Position numbers and translations under genes: made by a program. The notes beneath the pieces are model-generated. The model saw only the letters and a list, made by a program, of their open reading frames with translations, had not been told where the DNA came from and ran no database searches. Shown in pieces: positions 37,095-44,003 of a stretch of DNA of 44,003 bases (positions are counted from its first letter, which is position 1; each line of letters starts with the position of its first letter). The stretch is from Bacteroidaceae bacterium (GTDB lineage: Bacteria; Bacteroidota; Bacteroidia; Bacteroidales; Bacteroidaceae), in NCBI GenBank assembly GCA_017467385.1, contig JAFTSK010000178.1, positions 1 to 44,003 of the forward strand. Reading direction: 5' to 3'.

Positions 37095-39086
37095 TTATTT
37101 CTTCTGTACATTCATACTTGCCTTAATCAAATAAACGATGAGTAGGGCGTATGCTACCAATGAGACCACTTCGCTTAACGGATTGGCCAACCATTCTTCG
37201 TTTACTAAGTTGATTCCGCCAAAGCGCATGGCCGCACTGACTACCCCCATCAAAGCACCGCCGGCAATGAAACCTGAGGCGAGGAGAGTACCCTTTTCGC
37301 CGCGTTCGCTATTCAGCTTTTCGTCTTTGCTACGTGTAGTTACATACCAGTTGATGGCTCCACCCACAAGCAATGGAAGGTTGAGTTCCAATGGAATGAA
37401 CATACCCAATGCAAAGGCGAGGGCAGGGATGTTGAAATAGGTAAGTACCAAAGCAAGGGCGGCACCGATACCGTATAGCAACCAGGGAGCACCCACACCA
37501 TTCATCAATGGATCAATAACGGCTGCCATTGCGTTAGCTTGTGGAGCAGCTAATGCACCACTGGTAAATCCGTATGTCTTGTTCAGAATCATAATTACAC
37601 CGCCAACGGTAGCTGCCGAAACGAGTGTACCCAAGAACTTCCAAGTTTGTTGCTTAGCCGGAGTCGTACCGAGCCAGTAGCCAATCTTCAAATCGGTAAT
37701 GAAGCCACCGGCCATTGACAAGGCTGTACAAACCACACCACCCATTACGAGGGCGGCCACCATACCGGTTGCTCCTTTCAAGCCAACGGCTACCATGACA
37801 ACTGAGGCAAGAATCAAGGTCATCAATGTCATGCCGGATACAGGGTTGGTACCTACGATGGCAATCGCATTGGCTGCAACTGTGGTAAAGAGGAACGAGA
37901 TGCCTGCAACTAACAAAATAGCCACAATACTATGGAGAACATTGCCATGCATCACATCAAAGAAGAAGAACAGCAACACCAATAATAAGGTAAAGATGGA
38001 ACCGAAAGCGATGATCTTCATTGACAAGTCCTTCTGAGTACGTTTCACTTGAGTCGTTTCCTTCTTTCCGCCCATTTCCTTAGCGGCCAAGCCTACGGCA
38101 CTCTTGATGATGCCCCACGAACGGAAGATACCAATCACACCAGCCATCGCAATACCACCAATACCAATGCTCTTGGCATATTCCTTGAAGATGACTTCAG
38201 GCGACATTTCGGCTACGGTCTGCGTGATAGCCGGATTCCAAGCATTCAGAAGCTGGTCGCCGAACAACAGATTCATGCCCGGCACAATCAGCAACCATAC
38301 GGCCAATGAACCGGCACAGATGATGGCCGCATATTTCAATCCAATGATGTATCCCAAACCGAGTACAGCTGCTCCTGTGTTGATTTTCAGAACGACTTTG
38401 GCCTTTTCTGCCATCAGTTCGCCCCAACCACATACACGAGTAGTAAAGTTTTCGTTCCACCAACCAAAGGTAGCCACGATGAAGTCGTACAAACCGCCGA
38501 CCAAACCTGCAATCAACAACGGTTTGGCTTGGCTTCCGCCTTTCTCGCCAGAAACCAAGACTTGTGTGCTGGCCGTTGCTTCCGGGAAAGGATATTCGCC
38601 ATGCTTGTCGCTGACAAAATACTTGCGGAAAGGAATCAGGAAGAGAATGCCCAATACACCACCCAATAAAGAGCTAATGAACATCTGCATGAAATCGACC
38701 GTCATTTCCGGATACTTGTCCTGAAGAATGTAGAGAGCAGGAAGGGTAAAGATGGCACCGGCCACAATCACACCCGAACAGGCTCCGATGGACTGGATAA
38801 TCACGTTTTCACCCAAAGCACCTTTACGTTTGGCGGCTCCTGATACGCCCACCGCAATGATAGCGATAGGAATGGCGGCTTCAAAAACCTGACCAACCTT
38901 CAAACCTAAATAGGCTGCGGCGGCCGAGAAAAGGATAGCCATAGCAATCCCCCAGGACACCGACCATAGGTTTACTTCCGGATACTCTTTGTCGGGCGAC
39001 ATCAACGGATGATATTCTTCGTCCGGCTTCAATGGACGGAACGCATTTTCAGGCAATCCCGTCGGCTTTTCGTTTTCTTGTTTCAT
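37095..39086 (-). CDS. OPT-family oligopeptide transporter
   Basis: A secondary transporter of the oligopeptide transporter superfamily, expected to move small peptides or metal chelates with protons. The 663-residue protein has about 14-16 membrane helices. The family's conserved N-terminal part reads EVNLWSVSWGIAMAILFSAA and AAYLGLKVGQVFEAAIPIAI; later motifs include HGEYPFPEATASTQVLVSGE and IGYWLGTTPAKQQTWKFLG. It matches the prokaryotic OPT/YSL-type group. The substrate cannot be told from sequence. It has a -7 box 41 bp upstream and lies between rpsP and the DUF1573 gene on the same strand, with a terminator upstream. Confidence 0.93.
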   Translation of the reverse strand: MKQENEKPTGLPENAFRPLKPDEEYHPLMSPDKEYPEVNLWSVSWGIAMAILFSAAAAYLGLKVGQVFEAAIPIAIIAVGVSGAAKRKGALGENVIIQSIGACSGVIVAGAIFTLPALYILQDKYPEMTVDFMQMFISSLLGGVLGILFLIPFRKYFVSDKHGEYPFPEATASTQVLVSGEKGGSQAKPLLIAGLVGGLYDFIVATFGWWNENFTTRVCGWGELMAEKAKVVLKINTGAAVLGLGYIIGLKYAAIICAGSLAVWLLIVPGMNLLFGDQLLNAWNPAITQTVAEMSPEVIFKEYAKSIGIGGIAMAGVIGIFRSWGIIKSAVGLAAKEMGGKKETTQVKRTQKDLSMKIIAFGSIFTLLLVLLFFFFDVMHGNVLHSIVAILLVAGISFLFTTVAANAIAIVGTNPVSGMTLMTLILASVVMVAVGLKGATGMVAALVMGGVVCTALSMAGGFITDLKIGYWLGTTPAKQQTWKFLGTLVSAATVGGVIMILNKTYGFTSGALAAPQANAMAAVIDPLMNGVGAPWLLYGIGAALALVLTYFNIPALAFALGMFIPLELNLPLLVGGAINWYVTTRSKDEKLNSERGEKGTLLASGFIAGGALMGVVSAAMRFGGINLVNEEWLANPLSEVVSLVAYALLIVYLIKASMNVQKK

Positions 39087-39127
39087 GTCTATTGTTTTAT
39101 TGATGATTAAATTTTCGTATGATTCTC

Positions 39128-39135
39128 CAAAAATA
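39128..39135 (-). promoter_or_regulatory. -7 box of the OPT transporter promoter (TATTTTTG)
   Basis: TATTTTTG on the minus strand, 41 bp before the start. The upstream region is occupied by the DUF1573 terminator, and no clear -33 TTTG is seen. Confidence 0.55.
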
Positions 39136-39150
39136 CGTAAAAAAGGGAGA

Positions 39151-39190
39151 AAACAAAAACTCCAAGAGCTTTTTTGGAAAGGTCTTGGAG
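39151..39190 (-). terminator. Intrinsic terminator after the DUF1573 gene
   Basis: On the minus strand CTCCAAGA (39190-39183) pairs with TCTTGGAG (39167-39160), with a TTTTTG-TTTT run after it. The surrounding sequence repeats AAAAGCTC three times, like the AGCTTTT-rich stretches near the decamer arrays. Confidence 0.8.
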
Positions 39191-39217
39191 CTTTTATAAA
39201 AAGATGAAGAGCTTTTT

Positions 39218-39613
39218 CTATTTTGTCTTAGGAGTCATGTCGCCTTCTACATAGAGACGGATGATTTCTTTCTTGGCATTGGTGCGTAAAGTGATGGACT
39301 TCTTGAAATGTCCGGGGAACTTGCCTGAGCCATCGTATGTAACGGTAATCTCGCCTCCTTCGCCCGGCTTGATGGGTTCCTTCGGATAGAGAGGAACGGT
39401 GCATCCACAAGAAGCAATCGCCTGATGGATAACCAACAACTTGTCTCCTGTGTTCGTAAATTTGAATGTACAAGTTACTTTCGGATTGTCTTCCGAGAAA
39501 GTGCCGAAGTTGTGCGTGGTCTTGTCGAACTTGATGTCCGCACCACCGTCTTGGGCGGCAAAAGCAACCAACCCTATAATCATAAAGATGCTTGTCAATA
39601 AAATCTTCTTCAT
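39218..39613 (-). CDS. DUF1573 secreted protein
   Basis: The product has 131 residues from ATG 39613: a signal peptide (about 1-20, KKILLTSIFMIIGLVAFAAQ), then a single Ig-like beta domain of the DUF1573 family: FDKTTHNFGTFSEDNP, TCTFKFTNTGDKLLVI, ASCGCTVPLYPKEPIKPGE and GHFKKSITLRTNAK. The conserved CGC of the family is present (CGCT). These small domains are very common in Bacteroidota and have no proven function; some may support cell-surface assemblies. The longer frame from 39664 would contain the -7 box, so 39613 is preferred. It is separate from dgkA upstream. Confidence 0.88.
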   Translation of the reverse strand: MKKILLTSIFMIIGLVAFAAQDGGADIKFDKTTHNFGTFSEDNPKVTCTFKFTNTGDKLLVIHQAIASCGCTVPLYPKEPIKPGEGGEITVTYDGSGKFPGHFKKSITLRTNAKKEIIRLYVEGDMTPKTK

Positions 39614-39637
39614 AACTGTCTTTTTACAAATTTCGGG

Positions 39638-39645
39638 CAAAGTTA
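39638..39645 (-). promoter_or_regulatory. -7 box of the DUF1573 promoter (TAACTTTG)
   Basis: TAACTTTG on the minus strand, 24 bp before the start at 39613. A partial -33 (TTG) lies 16 bp upstream rather than 19. Confidence 0.6.
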
Positions 39646-39698
39646 CATTTTTTTTCAAAGGCAACCTTGCTTTTTCATGTAATAAAGGTTAATATGTC

Positions 39699-40052
39699 TT
39701 ACAAATAGGGCAGAAATACGATGAATCCTACAATGGCGGCCGCTATTGCACAAATCAAAACGGCTCCAGCCGCTACATCCTTCACATCGCCTGCAATGGG
39801 ATGATAGTCGGGAGAAACCAAGTCGACCAACCGTTCGATGGCCGTATTGAATCCTTCTGCCGCCAAAACTATCCCGAAGCAAAGCACCACGATGCACCAT
39901 TCGGTAGGTGTGATGCCGAAGTAGAAGCCGGCTATCGTAACAAGCACGATGGCCGAGCAATGTATCCAAGCGTTATGCTCTTTTTTGAGCAGGCTACCTA
40001 TTCCCTTAAAAGCATAGCCGAAGCTTTTGATGCGTTTTTGTAGTTCGCCCAT
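39699..40052 (-). CDS. dgkA: Diacylglycerol/undecaprenol kinase (DgkA family)
   Basis: A small integral membrane kinase that phosphorylates lipid alcohols. In many bacteria outside the Proteobacteria this family acts on undecaprenol for cell-wall lipid carrier recycling. The 117-residue protein has three to four membrane helices and the family signature AAEGFNTAIERLVDL followed by KDVAAGAVLICAIAAA. The gene begins immediately after the relA stop (TAA then ATG, no gap), so it should be translated from the same mRNA. Substrate preference is not visible in sequence. Confidence 0.92.
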   Translation of the reverse strand: MGELQKRIKSFGYAFKGIGSLLKKEHNAWIHCSAIVLVTIAGFYFGITPTEWCIVVLCFGIVLAAEGFNTAIERLVDLVSPDYHPIAGDVKDVAAGAVLICAIAAAIVGFIVFLPYL

Positions 40053-42266
40053 TTATCCGCGATTAATCTGTTTTACTCCCTTAATGGTTCTTAGTTTCTT
40101 GATAAGCGCTTCCAACTTGGCTGTATCATCTACCATGACGGTCAGCATGCCGGAAAACAATCCGTCGTGCGAGTCGATGTTGATGGAACGTAGCAAAATG
40201 CCATTCTCCTTATTTATAATAGAAGAGATGTTCGTAACAATGCCAATGTCGTCATGACCTATCACGCGGAGAGTGATGGGATATTGTTTTCCTTGACTCT
40301 TTCCTGCCCATCTTGCCTTGACGATGCGATAGCCAAAACGAGCCTTCATTTCGGGAGCATTCGGGCAATCTTCTCGATGAATCTTGATGCCTCCGTTGAT
40401 GGTTACAAAGCCAAAGACCTCATCGCCGTAGATGGGATTACAGCATTTGGCCAATTTGAAGTCCAATCCTTTCAGATTTTGGTCAATGACCAGCACATCG
40501 TCTTTGAAATTCCGTTCGTCAGACGATTGTTGCATGCTGTAATTCTCTGCACTTCGATAGAGAACTTCCTCCCGACTTTCCGTTTCTTTCTTTTTCTGTT
40601 CGATAAACCGGTCGAGAATGTTGTTGGCATCCAACTTTTCATTGGCTATGTCTTGATAGAAATCGGTTACATTCTTGTAGCCCAACTTCTTGATAAGTCT
40701 CATCATGACGGCTTCATCGTATTCTATCTTCCGATTTCTGAATTTGCGTTCAATCGTTTCTTTAGCAAATTCCGTTTGACGGGCTTCGATTTCTTTCAAT
40801 GCCTGACGCACCTTTGTTCTTGCTTTCGAGGTCGTAACAATGTTCAGCCAATCGCGTTTGGGCGATTGTGTATTTGAAGTCATGATTTCCACCTGGTCTC
40901 CGCTATTCAGTTTCTGGCGGATAGGCACATTCTTTCCATTGACCGTTGCACCGATGCATTTGCATCCCAATTTGGTGTGTATGCTGAACGCAAAATCAAG
41001 CACAGTAGCTCCTTTCGGAAGTTTGAACAAATCTCCTTTGGGGGTAAAGACAAAGACCTCGTCTTCGTAAAGCTCCAATTTGAATTGGTCCATGACTTCC
41101 AAGTCGCTTCCGGCATTTTCCAAAGTCTCCCGAATGGTCGTCAACCATTCGTCCAATCCGCTTTCGCCTTTCACACCCTTGTATCTCCAATGTGCGGCAA
41201 ACCCACGTTCGGCGATGTCGTCCATTCGTTCGGTGCGGATTTGCACTTCCACCCATTTGCCCTCAGGCCCCATGACGGTGGTGTGCAGAGATTCGTATCC
41301 ATTGCTCTTGGGAACACTCAGCCAGTCGCGCAAACGTTTGGGGTTTGGCATATACATATCCGAAACGATGGAATACACCTGCCAACATTCTTGTTTTTCC
41401 TTTTCGTAAGCCGAATCAAGGATGATGCGGATGGCAAACAAATCGTACACTCCCTCAAAAGGACATATTTGCTTCTTCATCTTCTGATAGATGGAGTGGA
41501 TGGACTTGGTACGGCCTTTCATGTGGAATTTCAGCCTGGCTTCTTCCAACTTCTTTTGAATCGGTTGGATGAAAGCCGCAATATAACGGTCTCGTGAAGC
41601 TTTTGTTTCATTCAGCTTTTCCTTGATATGATAGTAGATTTCCTTCTCCGTATATTTTAAGGAGAGGTCTTCCAATTCGGATTTCAACTTATACAACCCT
41701 AACTTATGGGCGAGGGGAGCATACAGATAAGCCGCTTCGTTGGAAACCTGTTGTCGGGCTTCGTCGTTGGGAGAATCCTTGATTTGGCGCATCAAGTTCA
41801 CGCGGTCGGCAATCATGATAAGGATAACCCGCATGTCTTCGGCAAAAGACAACAACAAGTTGCGGAAGTTTTCCGACTCAACGGTTGGACTCTTGGCATA
41901 CAGTTCGTTGATTTTAACTAAGCCTTTGATGATTCCGGCTACATCTTCGCCGTATTCATTGCGGACAAAATCCAGAGTACACAAACCGTATTTGACAGGT
42001 TCATGCAACATGATGCTCAGGACAGAGGCGCGTTTCATGCCAATTTCTTCGGCCACAATGATAGCCGTTTGCATATCTTTAAGAATCGGATTCATGCCAA
42101 AAGCATTGCGTGGCAATTCACCCGCAGAAATAAAGCGAATCAGATGTGCTTTTAGTTTTCTACAATCGTTCTTCTGAAGCGTGTCGCCCGATAGTTGTAT
42201 GAGCTGTTTATATAACTTTAAAAGTTGTTCACGTTCTTGGTTGGTGAAATAAAATTTATCTTCCAT
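40053..42266 (-). CDS. relA: RelA/SpoT-family (p)ppGpp synthetase with degraded hydrolase site
   Basis: The stringent-response enzyme that makes (p)ppGpp from ATP and GTP or GDP. The 737-residue protein has the full long-RSH layout: HD-like domain (about 30-190), synthetase domain (SIHSIYQKM 255-263; YDLFAIRIIL 274-283; GYESLHTTV 323-331; EVQIRTERM 340-348; AAHWRYK 357-363), TGS (VFVFTPKGDLFKLPKGAT), a conserved Cys/His region (AKCCNPIYGDE) and a C-terminal ACT domain. The HDxxED hydrolase motif is replaced by HEPVKY (88-93) and the upstream His-Pro by Asn59-Pro60, so hydrolysis is unlikely. The synthetase has RLRD (311-314), closer to RxKD than to the ExDD of RelA. A dgkA gene follows without gap. 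Confidence 0.92.
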   Translation of the reverse strand: MEDKFYFTNQEREQLLKLYKQLIQLSGDTLQKNDCRKLKAHLIRFISAGELPRNAFGMNPILKDMQTAIIVAEEIGMKRASVLSIMLHEPVKYGLCTLDFVRNEYGEDVAGIIKGLVKINELYAKSPTVESENFRNLLLSFAEDMRVILIMIADRVNLMRQIKDSPNDEARQQVSNEAAYLYAPLAHKLGLYKLKSELEDLSLKYTEKEIYYHIKEKLNETKASRDRYIAAFIQPIQKKLEEARLKFHMKGRTKSIHSIYQKMKKQICPFEGVYDLFAIRIILDSAYEKEKQECWQVYSIVSDMYMPNPKRLRDWLSVPKSNGYESLHTTVMGPEGKWVEVQIRTERMDDIAERGFAAHWRYKGVKGESGLDEWLTTIRETLENAGSDLEVMDQFKLELYEDEVFVFTPKGDLFKLPKGATVLDFAFSIHTKLGCKCIGATVNGKNVPIRQKLNSGDQVEIMTSNTQSPKRDWLNIVTTSKARTKVRQALKEIEARQTEFAKETIERKFRNRKIEYDEAVMMRLIKKLGYKNVTDFYQDIANEKLDANNILDRFIEQKKKETESREEVLYRSAENYSMQQSSDERNFKDDVLVIDQNLKGLDFKLAKCCNPIYGDEVFGFVTINGGIKIHREDCPNAPEMKARFGYRIVKARWAGKSQGKQYPITLRVIGHDDIGIVTNISSIINKENGILLRSINIDSHDGLFSGMLTVMVDDTAKLEALIKKLRTIKGVKQINRG

Positions 42267-42292
42267 AGTCGTACAAATTCATTTCTTTCTGC

Positions 42293-42300
42293 CAAAGGTA
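42293..42300 (-). promoter_or_regulatory. -7 box of the relA promoter (TACCTTTG)
   Basis: TACCTTTG on the minus strand, 26 bp before the start. No -33 TTTG is clear. It lies about 44 bp from the divergent -7 box of the DUF4301 gene, so the two promoters share a short region. Confidence 0.65.
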
Positions 42301-42343
42301 GTTTTTTTCTTTTGTTTTTAGTTAGCTTTCTATCTTTTTTTTG

Positions 42344-42351
42344 TAATTTTG
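42344..42351 (+). promoter_or_regulatory. -7 box of the DUF4301 gene (TAATTTTG)
   Basis: TAATTTTG fits TAnnTTTG, with a TTAG 18 bp upstream as a weak -33. The start codon is 57 bp downstream. Confidence 0.6.
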
Positions 42352-42408
42352 GGCAATTATGTTGATTTGGACGAAAATTATTAATCATAACCATTAAATT
42401 TTAATATT

Positions 42409-43926
42409 ATGTTGACAGCAGAAGACAAAGCTTTACTTGAAAAGAAAGGCATTTCTGAAGAAAAAATTGCAGAACAGTTGGCATGCTTCGAAAAAGGTTT
42501 CCCATTCTTGAAACTCGACGGAGCTGCTTCTATCGAAAAAGGTATCCTTGCGCCGGCCGAAGACGAAATGAAGGCATACTTGGAAGCATGGGATGCTTAT
42601 AAACAAGGAGAAAAGACCATTGTTAAGTTTGTGCCTGCTTCGGGTGCGGCCAGCCGTATGTTCAAGAATATGTTTGAATTCTTGGGAGCCGATTACGATG
42701 TTCCTACAACAGACTTTGAAAAGAAGTTCTTCGACAATGTACATAAGTTTGCTTTCTTTGGCGACTTGAATGCAGCTTGCGAAAAGAACAATGGCAAGGG
42801 TATTGACGCATTGGTAGCTGAAGGCAATTACAAGGCTGTTGTTGCCAATCTGCTCGAAGCCGCCGGTTTGAACTACGGTGCTTTGCCAAAGGGCTTGTTG
42901 AAATTCCATAGCTACGAAGACGGTGTACGCACTCCGTTGGAAGAACATTTGGTGGAAGGTGCCCTTTATGCGGCAGGTAAGACAGGTAAGGTAAACGTTC
43001 ACTTTACTGTATCTACAGAACATCGTGAATTGTTCAAGGCATTGGTAGAAGAAAAGGTAGCTGCATACGCTGCCAAGTATGGTGTAGAATACAGCGTTTC
43101 TTTCTCTGAACAGAAGCCAAGTACAGATACAGTTGCTGCCGATATGGAAAACAAGCCGTTCCGCGACAATGGTAAGTTGTTGTTCCGTCCGGGTGGTCAT
43201 GGTGCATTGATTGAAAACTTGAATGACCTTGATGCTGATGTCGTATTCATCAAGAACATTGACAATGTAGTTCCTGATCGTTTGAAGGATGAAACAGTTG
43301 CTTACAAGAAGTTGATTGCCGGTGTATTGGTAACTCTCCAGAAGAAAGCATTTGATTATCTTGAACTCTTGGATAGCGGTAAGTACACTCACGAACAGTT
43401 GGAAGAAATTATCCGTTTCGTTCAGAACGACCTCTGCTGTCGTAAGGCTGACATCAAGGATTTGGAAGATGCAGAATTGGTTATCTACTTGCGTAAGAAA
43501 TTGAACCGTCCGATGCGTGTCTGCGGCATGGTGAAGAACGTAGGCGAACCGGGTGGTGGTCCGTTCTTGGCTTATAATCCTGACGGAACTGTTTCATTGC
43601 AAGTGCTTGAAAGCTCACAGATTGATATGAAAGATCCGGAAAAGAAAGCCATGTTTGAAAACGGAACTCACTTCAATCCGGTTGATTTGGTTTGTGCTGT
43701 TCGCGACTACAAGGGAAACAAATTCAACTTGGTGAACTATGTAGACAAGGCTACCGGCTTCATTTCTTACAAGTCAAAGAGTGGCAAGGAATTGAAGGCT
43801 CTCGAACTTCCAGGTTTGTGGAACGGTGCAATGAGTGATTGGTCGACTGTATTTGTTGAAGTTCCTCTCGGCACATTCAATCCGGTTAAGACTGTAAACG
43901 ACTTGTTGCGTGAACAACATCAATAA
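42409..43926 (+). CDS. DUF4301 family protein
   Basis: The 505-residue cytoplasmic protein (no signal peptide or membrane helix) belongs to a family known almost only from Bacteroidota and without proven function. Two motifs recall UDP-sugar pyrophosphorylases: a glycine/serine-rich FVPASGAASRMFK (74-86) placed like the nucleotide-binding loop, and FRPGGHGALIENLNDLDADV with VVFIKNIDNVVPDRLKDE (about 259-290), where UDP-glucose pyrophosphorylases have a Gly-His-Gly loop followed by an acidic metal-binding segment. I infer a nucleotidyltransferase-like fold; this is not established. Codon choice is strongly biased (GGT, AAG, GAA), as in highly expressed genes. It is divergent from relA. Confidence 0.82.
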   Translation: MLTAEDKALLEKKGISEEKIAEQLACFEKGFPFLKLDGAASIEKGILAPAEDEMKAYLEAWDAYKQGEKTIVKFVPASGAASRMFKNMFEFLGADYDVPTTDFEKKFFDNVHKFAFFGDLNAACEKNNGKGIDALVAEGNYKAVVANLLEAAGLNYGALPKGLLKFHSYEDGVRTPLEEHLVEGALYAAGKTGKVNVHFTVSTEHRELFKALVEEKVAAYAAKYGVEYSVSFSEQKPSTDTVAADMENKPFRDNGKLLFRPGGHGALIENLNDLDADVVFIKNIDNVVPDRLKDETVAYKKLIAGVLVTLQKKAFDYLELLDSGKYTHEQLEEIIRFVQNDLCCRKADIKDLEDAELVIYLRKKLNRPMRVCGMVKNVGEPGGGPFLAYNPDGTVSLQVLESSQIDMKDPEKKAMFENGTHFNPVDLVCAVRDYKGNKFNLVNYVDKATGFISYKSKSGKELKALELPGLWNGAMSDWSTVFVEVPLGTFNPVKTVNDLLREQHQ

Positions 43927-43946
43927 TTTGAATGATTAACTTGATT

Positions 43947-43971
43947 CCCCTCTTGAGAGGGGTAAGGGGTG
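43947..43971. repeat. Interspersed CCCCTCTTGAGAGGGG repeat, copy downstream of DUF4301
   Basis: CCCCTCT TG AGAGGGG (43947-43962), then TAA and GGGGTGTGT, 20 bp past the DUF4301 stop. This is the same element as at 22234-22247 (inverted) and twice at 24628-24731. It has no T-run, so it is not a classical terminator, though a hairpin at this position may protect the mRNA 3' end. The sequence continues past the window edge. Confidence 0.75.
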
Positions 43972-44003
43972 TGTGATATACATCCACGTAAATGTTCTGA
44001 CAC

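Noticed and set aside
42433..43392. Minus-strand frame of 319 codons opposite the DUF4301 gene
   Set aside because: An antisense shadow produced by biased codon use; rich in Cys, Phe and Thr in a non-protein-like pattern.

Overview
The window is chromosomal core sequence from a Bacteroidales bacterium, most likely family Bacteroidaceae (Bacteroides or Phocaeicola; the genus is a guess). The signs are: many promoters of the Bacteroidota type (TTTG or TTG, then 19 bp, then TAnnTTTG), with no clear Shine-Dalgarno sites; a ribosomal protein S16 with a long Ala/Lys/Glu-rich tail; an atpD-C-orf-B-E-F-H-A-G operon with a short epsilon subunit; and families typical of the phylum (DUF4301, DUF1573). 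No phage, plasmid, CRISPR or insertion sequence transposase gene was seen.

Layout. 1-4.9 kb: a tRNA-Arg cut by the window edge, then htpG and clpC, all on the minus strand. 5.3-9.2 kb: gyrA and a secreted helical-repeat protein on plus. 9.6-18.2 kb: a tight minus-strand cluster serB, DEAD-box helicase, addA, addB. 18.5-22.0 kb: a thioredoxin-like protein without redox cysteines, facing a two-gene iron-sulfur operon (Tat-lipoprotein aldo/keto reductase and a membrane polyferredoxin). 22.3-24.6 kb: a DUF1232 protein and an M28 peptidase. 24.8-32.0 kb: the F-type ATP synthase operon, with a hairpin at the very start of its leader. 32.0-33.9 kb: a methyltransferase, a small membrane protein and an Frm2-like nitroreductase. 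34.0-35.7 kb: fhs. 36.5-39.7 kb: rpsP, an OPT transporter and a DUF1573 protein. 39.7-42.3 kb: dgkA and a RelA/SpoT homologue whose hydrolase motifs are degraded. 42.4-43.9 kb: a DUF4301 protein.

The genes are mostly housekeeping: protein quality control (htpG, clpC), DNA topology and repair (gyrA, addAB), RNA remodelling, energy (ATP synthase), one-carbon metabolism (fhs), stringent response (relA) and serine synthesis (serB). The less ordinary material is in the intergenic DNA. (1) Two arrays of a 10-bp direct repeat (ACGGACAAAW), in exact 10-bp register, each end exactly 17 bp before the -7 box of a promoter (clpC and the M28 peptidase), in place of a normal -33 box. (2) Two ~200-bp elements with 14-bp palindromic ends, both in tail-to-tail gaps, whose end sequences differ between copies but match within a copy. 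(3) A 161-bp element with a 19-bp terminal inverted repeat made of GGTAGTCA units around an AT palindrome; it supplies the stop codon of the DUF1232 gene. (4) Four copies of a CCCCTCTTGAGAGGGG...GGGGTGTGT repeat. (5) Structured leaders ahead of the ATP synthase operon and the thioredoxin-like gene.
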